NCBI RefSeq assembly: GCF_001465875.1
Contig: NZ_LN901323.1
Span: 188,501 to 252,500, forward strand
Source of the DNA: Legionella saoudiensis
GTDB taxonomy: Bacteria > Pseudomonadota > Gammaproteobacteria > Legionellales > Legionellaceae
DNA: 64,000 nt
Direction of reading: 5' to 3'
Part shown: positions 9,331 to 19,013 of the stretch, in pieces
Position numbering within the stretch: position 1 is the first letter of the stretch
How the letters are laid out: each line of letters starts with the position of its first letter
The notes under the pieces: model-generated
The model's input: the letters and a program-made list of their open reading frames with translations, nothing else
Database searches by the model: none
What the model was told of the DNA's origin: nothing
Made by a program: the position numbers and the translations under genes

Positions 9331-9382
9331 GAGCAACCCAGGGGTTCGGAGCACGGAGGCCTAGGTTGCTTCGCTTGCAATT
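9331..9382. repeat. Second, degraded copy of the GAAGCAACC inverted repeat
   Basis: Contains GAGCAACCCAGG and, inverted, CCTAGGTTGCTTCGCTTGCAAT, so it is a related but shorter dyad 65 bp from the copy at 9187-9266. The two elements fill most of the 343-bp gap between ihfB and dcd, in which no gene was found. Confidence 0.5.
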
Positions 9383-9432
9383 AACCTTACTTAATTAATC
9401 CCAAAATGGCCTGCTAAGCGGTCTTTACTTAA

Positions 9433-9999
9433 TTAAGTACGCGGCAAAGTCACGCCAGTTTGTCCTTGGTATTTACCACCGCGGTCACGATAGGAAACCG
9501 CGCAAACTTCGCTTGCTTCCAAGAATAGCATTTGGGCAACACCTTCATGAGCATAAATTTTTGCAGGTAGCGGGGTAGTATTGGAAAACTCCAAGGTAAC
9601 ATGTCCTTCCCACTCAGGCTCTAACGGAGTAACGTTAACAATAATGCCGCAGCGCGCATAAGTGGATTTACCCAAACAAATAGTCAGTACATTACGCGGA
9701 ATACGGAAATACTCTACTGTACGTGCTAAAGCGAAAGAATTTGGCGGAATAATACATACATCGGACTCCACATCCACAAAACTATTCTCATCGAATGCCT
9801 TAGGGTCGACTATAGATGAATTAATGTTGGTAAAAATCTTAAACTCTCTGGAACAACGAACATCATAACCATAGCTGGATACGCCATAAGAAATAATTCG
9901 CCCGCCCTCTTTTTCACGTATTTGGTTCGACTCGAATGGAGAAATCATTCCATGTTCAAGCGCCATTTTTTCAATCCATCTATCTGATTTAATCGACAC
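9433..9999 (-). CDS. dcd: dCTP deaminase
   Basis: Dcd deaminates dCTP to dUTP, the main route to dTTP precursors in many gammaproteobacteria. The 188-aa length is exactly that of the family. Visible elements are the nucleotide-binding [12 protein letters not shown] (about 39-50), the catalytic region with [14 protein letters not shown] and the trimer-core segment [10 protein letters not shown]. It is transcribed leftward, 158 bp from the SPFH-domain gene (divergence of function, same strand). The start [13 protein letters not shown] is standard. No abnormality was seen. Confidence 0.95.
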   Translation of the reverse strand: MSIKSDRWIEKMALEHGMISPFESNQIREKEGGRIISYGVSSYGYDVRCSREFKIFTNINSSIVDPKAFDENSFVDVESDVCIIPPNSFALARTVEYFRIPRNVLTICLGKSTYARCGIIVNVTPLEPEWEGHVTLEFSNTTPLPAKIYAHEGVAQMLFLEASEVCAVSYRDRGGKYQGQTGVTLPRT

Positions 10000-10157
10000 G
10001 ATGAAACCTCATAATTTTTTCAAAAAAGGAGTTCTATCATAAAAAGCAAATAAACGAAAGGGGAAACGAAAAGCAAAGTGCAGCCAACTTAGATGACGTT
10101 TATAAAAAATAATGGAACATCAAAAAGCTGCAAAGCAATTGCTTCGTAGTCTTGTCC

Positions 10158-10907
10158 TCATTTTTTTGCCATATTCGCTAAAATATCGCCAAGCTCCATA
10201 GGCATAGGAAACACGATGGTAGAATTATTAGTTCCCGCAATTGCGGCTAAAGTCTGCAAGTAACGCAACTGCATCGCTTCGGGTTGCTGTGCTAAGACTT
10301 GAGAGGCCTGTAATAATTTGGCGGAAGCTTGTAACTCTCCTTCGGCATGAATTACTTTGGCACGTCGTTCCCGCTCAGCTTCGGCTTGTTTGGCTATTGC
10401 ACGGATCATGCTTTCATCCAAATCAACATGTTTGATTTCGACATTAGACACTTTGATACCCCAATTATCCGTCTGTGCATCAAGTATTTTTTGGACGTCA
10501 CTATTTAAACGCTCGCGCTCGGAAAGCATTTCATCAAGTTCATGCTGCCCTAAAACGGAACGCAATGTGGTTTGCGCTAACTGGCTAGTGGCTTCATAAT
10601 AATTTTCTACTTGGATAATGGCATTCTCAGGAGTAACAACCCGAAAATACAAGACTGCATTAACTCGCACGGACACGTTATCTTTGGAGATTACATCCTG
10701 ACTCGGTACATCCATAACAATAGTACGTAAATCCACCCGCACTACTTGCTGAATCATCGGAATAATTAATACTAATCCTGGGCCTTTAACTCGCCAAAAA
10801 CGCCCAAGCATAAATACCACCCCGCGCTCGTATTCTCGAAAAACCTTAACAGCAGAGACTAGTAACAGGACAATAGCTACAAATAGTACGCTTAGAAAAG
10901 GTGTCAT
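10158..10907 (-). CDS. SPFH/stomatin-like (slipin) membrane protein
   Basis: Slipins are band-7 proteins that form ring assemblies at membranes and normally pair with an NfeD partner. The 249-aa protein has one N-terminal membrane segment (about 1-22), then the SPFH core ([20 protein letters not shown]) and a C-terminal helical, Ala/Glu-rich coiled coil ([13 protein letters not shown]). The ATG at 10907 has AAGGAG six bases upstream and starts one base after the NfeD stop codon, so a longer start at 10943 inside nfeD is unlikely. The two genes form an operon of the slipin-NfeD type. Role in membrane microdomain organisation is inferred from the family. Confidence 0.9.
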   Translation of the reverse strand: MTPFLSVLFVAIVLLLVSAVKVFREYERGVVFMLGRFWRVKGPGLVLIIPMIQQVVRVDLRTIVMDVPSQDVISKDNVSVRVNAVLYFRVVTPENAIIQVENYYEATSQLAQTTLRSVLGQHELDEMLSERERLNSDVQKILDAQTDNWGIKVSNVEIKHVDLDESMIRAIAKQAEAERERRAKVIHAEGELQASAKLLQASQVLAQQPEAMQLRYLQTLAAIAGTNNSTIVFPMPMELGDILANMAKK

Positions 10908-10908
10908 C

Positions 10909-12231
10909 TCATTCTCCTTGTGTTCCCGTTTCTTCTTCAACATGCAACACTAATCCTGAAGAGCCCACCACAATAACCGGCTTACCAGCAGCAATAAATT
11001 GACGAGCCGAAGCGCTCCAGATTTCTCCGTGAATGAGCACTTGTCCCTTCAGATTAATATCGCCCAACGCCTGCCCCTGACTACCTATGAAGACCTCAAC
11101 CCCATGCCGTAGCCTTTGATGGCGCGCTCTAATTATGCTGCCTAAAATAATTATGAAAATAATAATATTAACCACGGCCATTGCCCCAATTACTGACCAG
11201 GCCACATGCAGCGTATGCTCGGGACTATCAATGAGCATGATTGAACCAATAAGAAAGGCAATAGTGCCTCCAACACCCAAAGAGCCAAAGGTAGGCAAAA
11301 AAGCTTCCGCAATAATGAAACCAATTCCCACAATAATGAGTAAAAACCCTGCATAGTTCACGGGTAATAACTGCAAGGCATAAAAAGCAATAAGTAGCGC
11401 AATAGCCCCAATTACCCCAGGTAGCACAAAACCCGGGTTTACTAATTCGAAAAAAATCCCATAGATGCCTAAGAGAAGAAGTAGGTAGGCCATAGTTGGG
11501 TCGGTGATTAGAGATAAAAAATAAGTGCGCCAATCCGGATTTTCTCGCTCTATTTGCGGATTACTGGTATTTAAAGTGATTTTTTGATTATTTTGCGTCA
11601 CTGTAAGCCCATTGAGCTGAGTTAATAAATCCTGCTCATCTGTGGCAATAAAATTAATCACTTTTTGTTTTAACGCTTCTGTGGCGGTGATTGTTTCTGC
11701 ATTTAATACGGCTTTTTGCGCAAATACCGGATCGCGCCCACGTAATTGAGCTAAAGAACGTATGGTTGCCACTGCATCGTTCGTCACCTTCTTATCCATA
11801 GTATCTGGATGCTCTCCAAGTTGCGGTGTTCCTGCAAATTCCGTACTGAGATTAACGGGACTTGCAGCACCTAACTGAGTACCGGGCGCCATTGCGGCTA
11901 AGGTCGCTGCATATAATATATAAGTTCCTGCACTGGCAGCACGTGCCCCAGTAGGACTTACATAAACAACGATGGGTACATGAGAACCTAAAAAAGTTTG
12001 TATAATGGTTCGCATCGACTCGTTCAGCCCTCCAGGAGTGTCCAGCAAGACCAGGATTAAGTCAGCATGCTGTGCTTTTTTTATATCGCGGACAATGTAA
12101 TCGGCGGTGGCTGGCCCTATGGGGCCTTTAATGCTTAGTTCTACTATTTTTGCGGCATAAAGCGACGTGGTGAAAGTAAGCAAACTGAAGAGAATAATGA
12201 TTATTTTTCTAGCTAAACCCGAATAACGCAT
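10909..12231 (-). CDS. nfeD: NfeD-family membrane-bound serine protease (ClpP-like)
   Basis: This 440-aa protein has a signal/anchor segment, a ClpP-like protease domain (about residues 25-230), four or so membrane helices (about 230-350) and a C-terminal OB-fold NfeD domain. In the protease part DTPGGLNES and [11 protein letters not shown] are visible; the second carries the nucleophilic Ser, and a Lys in the second half completes the dyad seen in this family. The ATG at 12231 has AAAGGG upstream; an ATG at 12255 is also in frame but has a poorer site. It is immediately followed by its slipin partner, which such proteases are known to accompany. Confidence 0.88.
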   Translation of the reverse strand: MRYSGLARKIIIILFSLLTFTTSLYAAKIVELSIKGPIGPATADYIVRDIKKAQHADLILVLLDTPGGLNESMRTIIQTFLGSHVPIVVYVSPTGARAASAGTYILYAATLAAMAPGTQLGAASPVNLSTEFAGTPQLGEHPDTMDKKVTNDAVATIRSLAQLRGRDPVFAQKAVLNAETITATEALKQKVINFIATDEQDLLTQLNGLTVTQNNQKITLNTSNPQIERENPDWRTYFLSLITDPTMAYLLLLLGIYGIFFELVNPGFVLPGVIGAIALLIAFYALQLLPVNYAGFLLIIVGIGFIIAEAFLPTFGSLGVGGTIAFLIGSIMLIDSPEHTLHVAWSVIGAMAVVNIIIFIIILGSIIRARHQRLRHGVEVFIGSQGQALGDINLKGQVLIHGEIWSASARQFIAAGKPVIVVGSSGLVLHVEEETGTQGE

Positions 12232-12422
12232 AGCTATCCCTTTATGCGAGATCATATGTTTAAAGATAGCACAAAGAGGGTGGCCTGGTTGCCATGGGCA
12301 ACCTAATATCGATAACCATGGGGCGTTCGTAGAAAGAGGCTATCCCCTGTACTGCGAGGGATGACCTTGCCATTCAAAGCCTGGTTACCAGCAACTAATG
12401 GCTCTTACTTAAGGGATATTTA

Positions 12423-12510
12423 GTAGGCTGGTGCTGAGTGCAACGAAGCCCAGCGCCGAGGCTCAATGCCACATCCATGCTGGGCTTCGCGATGCTCAGC
12501 ACCAGCCTAC
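12423..12510. repeat. Long inverted repeat, GTAGGCTGGTGCTGAG type
   Basis: Outer arms GTAGGCTGGTGCTGAG and CTCAGCACCAGCCTAC, with inner arms CGAAGCCCAGC and GCTGGGCTTCG, form a near-perfect 88-bp hairpin. It fills much of the 320-bp gap between nfeD and the outer membrane protein gene. A shorter relative sits at 26039-26072. It could be a non-autonomous mobile element or a transcript end for the flanking same-strand gene. Confidence 0.7.
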
Positions 12511-12551
12511 ACTTTAAGTGCCATTAATTACCAGCAACCGGGCTAAACTAT

Positions 12552-14165
12552 TTAGAAATATACACCTATTTGTGCTGACACCGTATCGGCAGAACGCCCG
12601 GTACCCAGGGTCGGCGCGTTAACAACACCGGCTGGAGCCGCACCATTAGCAAAATTGTATTTACCGTAATCCATATCATGGCGGTACTCAAGGCTTTCAA
12701 CCGTATCTTTCCAAATAGAAATGTTATAGACCCCAATAATACGTTGCTGTGGTAAATTCAGTGCTAAAGCATCCTTAGTCCGTTGATAACCGATACCAAT
12801 CGATGACGGACGATTAAAGCTCTTAAAGGTTACACCAAATTCGGTTTCCAGTGCTTGTGGTTTGGCTCCACGCGCATTGAAGCTTAAATCTTGCGTTCTA
12901 AATGCCTGAGTTACTCCAACCCACTCTGCAGTCAAGTTAAAGCGGTCAAAACTTATGTTACCGTAAACGTCCACCGCTTGTGTTTTGCGTACATACTCAC
13001 TTCCATGCAATAAGGAGCCAAATCCGCCGAAAGTTCCAGGATTTGCAGCCGTATTTTGCATACCCGATGAATCGGCTATAGAACTAATGTAGCTTGCGCC
13101 AACTTCTCCAGTAATTTTATTAACTGCAAAAGAATAACCAAGGTTAGCACCACCCACCCCTGATTTTCCTCGTTGGGTATCGCTGCGATAAATATAAACT
13201 GCAGCAAAAGGCCCGCGATCGGTTTGCGATTTATACCCTAAAATAAATGGTCGTGTCTTAGTGCGTGCCAAATTCATAGTAAGTGGGGCACTAACCATCG
13301 CACTCGAATAACGCCCGAATGGAGCATATAATTGCCCAGCAGTAAAGTAAAACGGGGTTTTATCTAAGTTACCTATATTCACGAAGCCTAAATTTAAGCT
13401 AAATGCCGAATTATTGATGCGAGGACCAATTTCTGGAGGACTCTCATCATAAGCAATCGACATGTAGGCTTCCACATTTTGGTTCAGTGCCGCAGCTACA
13501 GCCAGTTCGTTAGATCCCAAAGTTAAATCCGTATTAGTTTCCCCCATGTAAGAAGAGTTAACCATGCCTATGGGTTCAGCTTTACCACTAATTGCAATAA
13601 TGGGGCGCTCTGGTATGGGATAACCAATTTTTTTGTACGCATCATATAAACGACGGCGCTGCTGCATTAAACGAATGTCACGGTTAATACTTGAAATGTT
13701 CACGATATAATCCGAACCATCAAATGCAGGTCGCGAGCCTAGATATGGGGAAGTAACCACTGGAGTACCGGCAATATAGGTAACTACTCGATTATCAGCG
13801 ACTAATGCCGTAGGATAAAAACCGATAGACTCTGGATGCTTATCCGGAGTATGAATCGTAATTGGCGATGAGTGATATTTAATCAACTTAAGCTTTTTAG
13901 AATGTCGTCCTTGTTGTTTCTTCTCAACCTGCGACGTTTCAACTTTTGAAGATTGCGACGTTACCTCAGCTCTTTTATGGCGAGACGCAGGTGCCTGTTT
14001 TGTTTTATGGGTTACTAGTTTTTCTTGTAAAGCAATTAATTGTGATTGCAGTTGTTGTGTTTGCTTTTGTAAACGTTCTATTTCACGTTGCAACTGTTGA
14101 TCATTTTCCGCATAGAGTGGCGATGAAAAACAGACTAAAGCCAATACAAGTTTTTTAATCTTCAT
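12552..14165 (-). CDS. LbtU-like outer membrane beta-barrel (DUF3573-type)
   Basis: This 537-aa protein has a cleavable signal peptide (cleavage after SSPLYA, about residue 19), a glutamine-rich coiled coil at about 23-50, a basic linker (50-95) and a large beta-barrel domain that ends in aromatic VGVYF, the usual C-terminal signature for outer membrane insertion. Coiled coil plus barrel is the layout of the Legionella LbtU siderophore receptor family, which takes up legiobactin. I therefore expect a siderophore or general porin role; which ligand is unknown. It is transcribed alone, with about 300 bp upstream before the MOMP block. No Fur box was confidently identified. Confidence 0.65.
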   Translation of the reverse strand: MKIKKLVLALVCFSSPLYAENDQQLQREIERLQKQTQQLQSQLIALQEKLVTHKTKQAPASRHKRAEVTSQSSKVETSQVEKKQQGRHSKKLKLIKYHSSPITIHTPDKHPESIGFYPTALVADNRVVTYIAGTPVVTSPYLGSRPAFDGSDYIVNISSINRDIRLMQQRRRLYDAYKKIGYPIPERPIIAISGKAEPIGMVNSSYMGETNTDLTLGSNELAVAAALNQNVEAYMSIAYDESPPEIGPRINNSAFSLNLGFVNIGNLDKTPFYFTAGQLYAPFGRYSSAMVSAPLTMNLARTKTRPFILGYKSQTDRGPFAAVYIYRSDTQRGKSGVGGANLGYSFAVNKITGEVGASYISSIADSSGMQNTAANPGTFGGFGSLLHGSEYVRKTQAVDVYGNISFDRFNLTAEWVGVTQAFRTQDLSFNARGAKPQALETEFGVTFKSFNRPSSIGIGYQRTKDALALNLPQQRIIGVYNISIWKDTVESLEYRHDMDYGKYNFANGAAPAGVVNAPTLGTGRSADTVSAQIGVYF

Positions 14166-14377
14166 GCGGCTACTCCTGTTTATTATTTTTTACTTCCTCA
14201 CACAAGGTGTGGCCAGAAAGTATATCTTGTGAATTAAATGATGACTAGAGCTAAATTAAAACTTAATTGAAAAAATAATAGACAGGCTAATTTTAAGGGG
14301 ATGGGGTTTATTTTGACTATTTGACAAAGGCGTAGTAAATGATTTTGAATACCAACTAGAATTCTTGGCACTTATAG

Positions 14378-14407
14378 CCCGTATTAGACAAGGGGGCGTA
14401 ATGCGGG
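14378..14407. repeat. Dispersed GTATTA palindrome, copy 4 (degenerate)
   Basis: Arms CCCGTATTA and TAATGCGGG (one mismatch) around a 12-nt loop, upstream of the LbtU-like gene and just 10 bp from another copy. Confidence 0.55.
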
Positions 14408-14416
14408 AACAAGGTG

Positions 14417-14455
14417 GCATAGCCCATATTACACTGCGCTAATATGGGGCTATGC
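14417..14455. repeat. Dispersed GTATTA palindrome, copy 5
   Basis: Long arms GCATAGCCCATATTA and TAATATGGGGCTATGC around an 8-nt loop, located 10 bp past the stop codon of the last MOMP paralogue. It probably marks the 3' end of that transcript. Confidence 0.65.
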
Positions 14456-14465
14456 GTTTGATGAT

Positions 14466-15446
14466 TTATGCGTTACCTACATACTTCAGACCGAAGTAGG
14501 GACCAAAGAGGCCGTAGTTAACTGCATGGACTGGTGCATTAGGTTGTTGGAATTCTTGTGTAGCCAGGGCATTGAAGTAGTTAATCACTTGATAACCTGC
14601 ATCAATGTTTACAGTACCTTGCCAGAAATCATGCGCATAACTCAAACCAAGTTTGGCTTCTAAGCTTGGAACAATTGATTTTTTACGTGCATAAACTTGA
14701 GCGTAAATGGCATTAAGATCATCAACAACAAAACCTTCATGATAACGTGAGGTTCCGACCAAGAGCGAACCAGTACCATTAGCAGTCACACTTAATCCAT
14801 TGAATAAAGCATAAGAGTAATCAATTCCTGCAACAGGACCAATACCTTTAAAGTCAGTATTATCGAATACAGATACTGTAGAACCAAACAGCACTGGAAT
14901 CAGGGGATAATTTAAAAAGTTAGTCGCATTAGACTGGATATTTGCATATTGCATACCGCCAAAGAAACGCATTTTCTTTCTAGCGCTTACATCAACATGT
15001 TGCCCTAACACAATATTCGCTTGATCAAATTGATCACGGCTAACGTAGTCTGCAGGAACTTCTGCAATAGACCCAGTAGGAATTGCTAAAGGAGCTACCA
15101 TATTATTGAAGTCCGCTTTAGAATTTAAATGAGTCCAATTTACAGTTACATCATTGCCGGTGTTGAAGTAGAACGATCCCATTACACGGAAACCCCAACT
15201 CCACTTGTCACGCACATCAGCAACTTCTGAGCTCACTGTGCCTACGGGCAAACTTGGAACGAACTGTAGGCTTTTTTGAGCACTGTAGATAGGACGCATG
15301 TACAATGCTTCAGCCCCTAATTCCCATGCTCTCGCCTCACAAGGAACAGTAACATTTCCCGGTGCACATACAGGCCCCATAGAGCCAGCAGCTGCATAGC
15401 CACTTGCTACTAACCCCAATACAGCAATAGTTGTCTTTTTTAGCAT
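14466..15446 (-). CDS. Legionella MOMP-family outer membrane protein, paralogue 6
   Basis: 326 aa. Signal peptide MLKKTTIAVLGLVASGYAAA is followed by the family signature [16 protein letters not shown] with two Cys, and the protein ends in [10 protein letters not shown], a barrel-terminating strand. Family members are pore-forming outer membrane proteins; the classical one is disulphide-linked and a complement-binding porin. The ATG at 15446 has GGAG five bases upstream; an earlier in-frame ATG at 15476 would precede the signal peptide with MMGFFSNGVF and is unlikely. This is the most divergent of the six copies, with different inner loops, so its pore or surface role may differ. Confidence 0.85.
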   Translation of the reverse strand: MLKKTTIAVLGLVASGYAAAGSMGPVCAPGNVTVPCEARAWELGAEALYMRPIYSAQKSLQFVPSLPVGTVSSEVADVRDKWSWGFRVMGSFYFNTGNDVTVNWTHLNSKADFNNMVAPLAIPTGSIAEVPADYVSRDQFDQANIVLGQHVDVSARKKMRFFGGMQYANIQSNATNFLNYPLIPVLFGSTVSVFDNTDFKGIGPVAGIDYSYALFNGLSVTANGTGSLLVGTSRYHEGFVVDDLNAIYAQVYARKKSIVPSLEAKLGLSYAHDFWQGTVNIDAGYQVINYFNALATQEFQQPNAPVHAVNYGLFGPYFGLKYVGNA

Positions 15447-15579
15447 AAAAACTCCATTTGAAAAAAAGCCCATCAACTGGCGATGGGCTTCACTAGGCCT
15501 ATTTACATAGTACCTGCTTGCGATACGCCCAAGAGAATAATAATGTAAACAAACCCTAAGATCTTAATCGATTAAGAAA

Positions 15580-16533
15580 TTAAACATTACCAACATACTT
15601 CAGACCAAAATACGGACCTGAAGCACCAAAATCTGATTTTTCAGCAATCAATGCGGGGCTAACCTGTCTGTTTGGGCTAAAATAATTAAACCACATATAA
15701 CCAGCATCCAGGGTAATATCACCTTGCGCCATTGCGTACGTATAGTTAGCTCCCAATTTAGCTTCTAACTCGGGCACAATTGCCGTTGTAGAAAAACGAA
15801 ATGGACTAACCGTAACACCGGGAATAATGGCTCCTGATACGGAATGGAAGCCATCATCATTAAACTTAGCAGTACCAACTAAAACAGCTGCTGCCCCCTT
15901 GGCATAAACACCAAAGCCATTGCCAAACTCATAGGCCATATCAAGACCTGTGCGTGGACCAAAACCATTATATACAGAAACAACTTGAAAATTTTCGACG
16001 TTGAGCGTACCCAAAACATCCAATCTGGAGACATCAACACTTGAGGTTGGCTTAATTCGGGCAAATTGAAAACCACCGTGGAAGCGCATTTTTTTATTGG
16101 CACTAAAATCAACAAATTGCCCTAACTCACCATTGACTGCATCCCATCTGACTTTTTCTTTGGAAAAGACGTCTAAAGCCAGATATGGGAGTGGATTAAC
16201 GAGGAAATCATGATTACCCCCATCTAAATGATACCAGCTTAAAGTGAAATCATTACCCGTGTTAAAGTGATAGGAACCTTCCAGTTGATAACCCCAGCTC
16301 CATTGACCAGCTTGATCAAGGTATTCATTAGGATCACTAGCGCTCGGATAATAAGCAAAATCGTGGTTTACCGTTGTTTGTAAATAGAGAGCTTGCCCAC
16401 CTACATCCCATGCGGTCTTGGCGCAAGGAACTGTAACATTCCCAGGGGTACAAACAGGCCCCATGGTTCCAGCGAATACCACACTGCTACCAAAGGCAAA
16501 AGCAGCTATCGCTGTTTGTTTCAAGTTTAACAT
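15580..16533 (-). CDS. Legionella MOMP-family outer membrane protein, paralogue 5
   Basis: 317 aa from the ATG at 16533 (GGAG upstream). Signal peptide ends before [16 protein letters not shown]. The middle has the conserved segments [20 protein letters not shown] and [14 protein letters not shown], and the end reads [12 protein letters not shown]. Reading on to the ATG at 16596 would put 21 extra residues ahead of the signal peptide. A TTGACT-17-GATAAT promoter lies at 16665-16693. It is a full-length barrel with altered extracellular loops compared with the neighbouring copies. Confidence 0.88.
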   Translation of the reverse strand: MLNLKQTAIAAFAFGSSVVFAGTMGPVCTPGNVTVPCAKTAWDVGGQALYLQTTVNHDFAYYPSASDPNEYLDQAGQWSWGYQLEGSYHFNTGNDFTLSWYHLDGGNHDFLVNPLPYLALDVFSKEKVRWDAVNGELGQFVDFSANKKMRFHGGFQFARIKPTSSVDVSRLDVLGTLNVENFQVVSVYNGFGPRTGLDMAYEFGNGFGVYAKGAAAVLVGTAKFNDDGFHSVSGAIIPGVTVSPFRFSTTAIVPELEAKLGANYTYAMAQGDITLDAGYMWFNYFSPNRQVSPALIAEKSDFGASGPYFGLKYVGNV

Positions 16534-16664
16534 GCATATCTCCACTTTCTTATAGGCCCTGTTTACAAAGCCGCTTAATTTCCGTTTATAGCTCATTTTA
16601 ACTAGAAACTAAATTTTTTAGCAAGGGTACATTTCCGCCCGATAAAAGCACTGCACCTCGCCAA

Positions 16665-16693
16665 ATTATCCCGTTCAACTTTAGCAAAGTCAA
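16665..16693 (-). promoter_or_regulatory. Promoter of MOMP paralogue 5
   Basis: On the minus strand the -35 TTGACT (16688-16693) and -10 GATAAT (16665-16670) are separated by 17 bp, close to the sigma-70 consensus. The predicted 5' UTR is about 125 nt. The -35 TTGACTT is shared with other members of the array. Confidence 0.6.
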
Positions 16694-16724
16694 CATAATC
16701 ACCGAAATATCTTAAGTGATAATC

Positions 16725-17708
16725 TTAAATATTTGCTACATATTTGAATCCAAAATAAAGACCTGAAATACTTAAATCAGTTGTTCTATTTTCTGTAGTA
16801 ACTGACTGATTATTTGCTACATTCTCCATTAAATTTTGATTTCTTAAGGGGTTAAAATAATTCACCCACAGATAGCCCAAATCAAAAAGGAAATCTCCGC
16901 GTTTAGTAGGATAACGGTAGTTAAGCCCGACACTGGCCTCCAACTGCGGAACAATCGCCGAATAGGAAGCTTGCACGGAAGTTAATGGCTGTGCTAAACC
17001 AGTAGTCTTTGCTTTACTTGAACCCACCAGCAATGCGGCAGCAGTCTTAGCATACATGCTAAATCCATTGCCCAGCATATAATCCATATCAACACCTGTA
17101 CGGGGGCCAAAACCGTTAAACGAGGTGGTATAACGAAGGTTATGTGGGGCAGGCAGGCTGTCGGCATCAAACAAATCTAAAAAATCAGCAGGAACAATAA
17201 ACGCAAGCCGTGCATTCATGGTATTTTTTAGCCTAGCAAATTGAAAACCACCATGGAAACGATAGCTAACATCACGCGTAAGCGTTGCAAATTGGCCTAA
17301 TTCGCCATTAACTGCATCCCACTGAGTTTTCAGGGCTAAACGTATATTTAATGGGTCAAATTCCCCCAAAGGGTTAAATTTTAAATTTCCGCTCGCCCCA
17401 TCCAAGTGATACCAATTAACGGTCACATCATTACCGGTGTTAAATAAGTAGGATCCCCCTAACTGAAAACCCCATCCCCATTGCCCCCCAAGTCCGTTGT
17501 AAATGTCATTGTCCCCACGAGGGTAATAGGAAAACGTTTGATTAAGGTCCGTTTGTAAATACAGTGCGTTAGCAGTCACACTCCATCCAGTTTGACTGCA
17601 TGGTACCGTCACAGTGCTTGGTGCACATACAGGTCCCATGGTTCCTGCAAAAAGCACGTCACTGCTCAAAGTGAGTACAATAAGGATTATTCTTTTTAAA
17701 GCAAACAT
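16725..17708 (-). CDS. Legionella MOMP-family outer membrane protein, paralogue 4
   Basis: 327 aa. Signal peptide ends before GTMGPVCAPSTVTVPC; the middle has [14 protein letters not shown] and [14 protein letters not shown]; the C-terminus is YFGFKYVANI. It diverges more than its neighbours in the cysteine-flanking loop (APSTVTV instead of TPGNVTV) and in surface loops. The ATG at 17708 has GGAG upstream. Its own promoter (TTGACT-18-GATACT) is at 17799-17828. Confidence 0.87.
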   Translation of the reverse strand: MFALKRIILIVLTLSSDVLFAGTMGPVCAPSTVTVPCSQTGWSVTANALYLQTDLNQTFSYYPRGDNDIYNGLGGQWGWGFQLGGSYLFNTGNDVTVNWYHLDGASGNLKFNPLGEFDPLNIRLALKTQWDAVNGELGQFATLTRDVSYRFHGGFQFARLKNTMNARLAFIVPADFLDLFDADSLPAPHNLRYTTSFNGFGPRTGVDMDYMLGNGFSMYAKTAAALLVGSSKAKTTGLAQPLTSVQASYSAIVPQLEASVGLNYRYPTKRGDFLFDLGYLWVNYFNPLRNQNLMENVANNQSVTTENRTTDLSISGLYFGFKYVANI

Positions 17709-17798
17709 CCATGGTCTCCGTATTTCTAGATATTATGAATATTCCATTTATTGTTCAAACAATAAACGGATGGCTGTGCATAGTCTTTAAGGGCGGAC

Positions 17799-17828
17799 AG
17801 TATCTACCAAGGCACAGAAATAAGTCAA
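17799..17828 (-). promoter_or_regulatory. Promoter of MOMP paralogue 4
   Basis: On the minus strand TTGACTTATTT (TTGACT at 17823-17828) and GATACT (17799-17804) are spaced 18 bp. The extended -35 TTGACTTATTT recurs upstream of paralogues 2 and 3. Confidence 0.6.
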
Positions 17829-17865
17829 GAAAATCAAATCGATAGCCCTTGACGGCCAAGAAAGC

Positions 17866-17895
17866 TGCCAAGAGGCACAACAAGCCTCTGGCAGT
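17866..17895 (-). terminator. Hairpin after MOMP paralogue 3
   Basis: On the minus strand CTGCCAGAGGC and GCCTCTTGGCAG (one bulge) form a GC-rich stem just after the stop at 17904, followed by CTTTCTT. It is a plausible intrinsic terminator with a weak T-tract. Confidence 0.5.
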
Positions 17896-17903
17896 TATTC
17901 TAC

Positions 17904-18812
17904 TTAAACCAGACCTACATATTTTAAGCCAAAATAAGGTCCTGAAGCACCGTAATCTGAAGTACCAAGGGCTCTTGATAGATTAAGCACTTTAACGTTG
18001 CTAAACGCATTAAAATAATTAAACCACATGTAGCCAGCATCTAAGGTTAAATTTCCTCGTGCCATGGTATAAACATAATGGGCGCCTAATTTGGCTTCAA
18101 TTTCAGGTACAATTGCCGTCTTAGAGCCGCCTCTGGGTAAGTTGGTAACTCGACTTACCTCTAAATCAAATTGAGAAGAACCCACTAAAAGTGCGGTGCC
18201 AGCCTTAGCGTAAACGCCAAGACCACTTCCTAATTCATAATGCATATCAAGACCGGTGCGCGGTCCAAATCCATTGTATTGGGAGCCCAATTCATAAGCT
18301 ACCCTACTTGAAGCAGCAGTAATGGTTGGCTTGATGTGCGCGAACTGGAAACCTCCATGAAAACGCATGCTTCTATCCATGCCAAAATCAACCACTTGCC
18401 CTAATTCGCCATTGACAGCATCCCATCTATTTTGGGTAGTTAAAGCCAGTTGATTAGCAGGAAGATTTGTCTCTTGCACACTAGCCATAAAACGAGCTCT
18501 ACTTGCATCCAGATGATACCAGCTCACTGTTACATCATTACCCGTATTAAAGTGATAGGCTGCATCTAATTCAAATCCCCAACCCCAACGTCCTGTTAAA
18601 CTGGGATACTCACCATAGGCGCTGGGAGCGAAATTAAAATCTTTATTGTATAGGGATTGCAAATACAACGCTTGCCCACCAATTTCCCAAGCCATTTGCG
18701 AGCAAGGAACGGTTACATTCCCTGGAGTGCATACAGGTCCCATAGCGCCCGCAAATACACTGCTGCTGCTCGTTACCATCAGTGCTATAACACTTTTTTT
18801 TAAACCAAACAT
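17904..18812 (-). CDS. Legionella MOMP-family outer membrane protein, paralogue 3
   Basis: 302 aa. Signal peptide ends before [16 protein letters not shown]; conserved middle segments [16 protein letters not shown] and [15 protein letters not shown]-terminus [18 protein letters not shown] lies upstream of the ATG. A -35 element TTGACTTATTTT is at 18914-18924, but the -10 (ATGATC or CATGAT) is weak, so expression may depend on an activator or be low. Confidence 0.88.
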   Translation of the reverse strand: MFGLKKSVIALMVTSSSSVFAGAMGPVCTPGNVTVPCSQMAWEIGGQALYLQSLYNKDFNFAPSAYGEYPSLTGRWGWGFELDAAYHFNTGNDVTVSWYHLDASRARFMASVQETNLPANQLALTTQNRWDAVNGELGQVVDFGMDRSMRFHGGFQFAHIKPTITAASSRVAYELGSQYNGFGPRTGLDMHYELGSGLGVYAKAGTALLVGSSQFDLEVSRVTNLPRGGSKTAIVPEIEAKLGAHYVYTMARGNLTLDAGYMWFNYFNAFSNVKVLNLSRALGTSDYGASGPYFGLKYVGLV

Positions 18813-18895
18813 AATACTTCTTTCCTTATTTTTATCTCATCCTGTTTTATCTACTACTTAAAGTGATAAAGGTTGCTGCAAATAAAATGCGATAA

Positions 18896-18924
18896 GATCA
18901 TGCCTGGTTAGCAAAATAAGTCAA
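18896..18924 (-). promoter_or_regulatory. Probable promoter of MOMP paralogue 3
   Basis: TTGACT at 18919-18924 is a good -35 on the minus strand and has the array-specific TTGACTTATTTT extension. No clear -10 is seen at 16-18 bp spacing (ATGATC at 18896-18901). Confidence 0.4.
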
Positions 18925-18967
18925 GGAAAGGAAGGTGAGTGAAGGAATGCAGGAAGGTAGTATGAGA

Positions 18968-18996
18968 ACCCACCCCATTGATAAAATGGGGTGGGT
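18968..18996 (-). terminator. Hairpin after MOMP paralogue 2
   Basis: Perfect 12-bp stem ACCCACCCCATT / AATGGGGTGGGT with a 5-nt loop, 18 bp past the stop at 19014. The T-tract is poor on the minus strand, so it may be a terminator or an RNA-stability hairpin. Confidence 0.5.
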
Positions 18997-19013
18997 AATG
19001 AAAAAGCTAGTAA

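Noticed and set aside
14378-14455. Possible CRISPR-like array of two palindromes
   Set aside because: Only two dyads with unlike arms and no regular spacers; they belong to a dispersed palindrome family.
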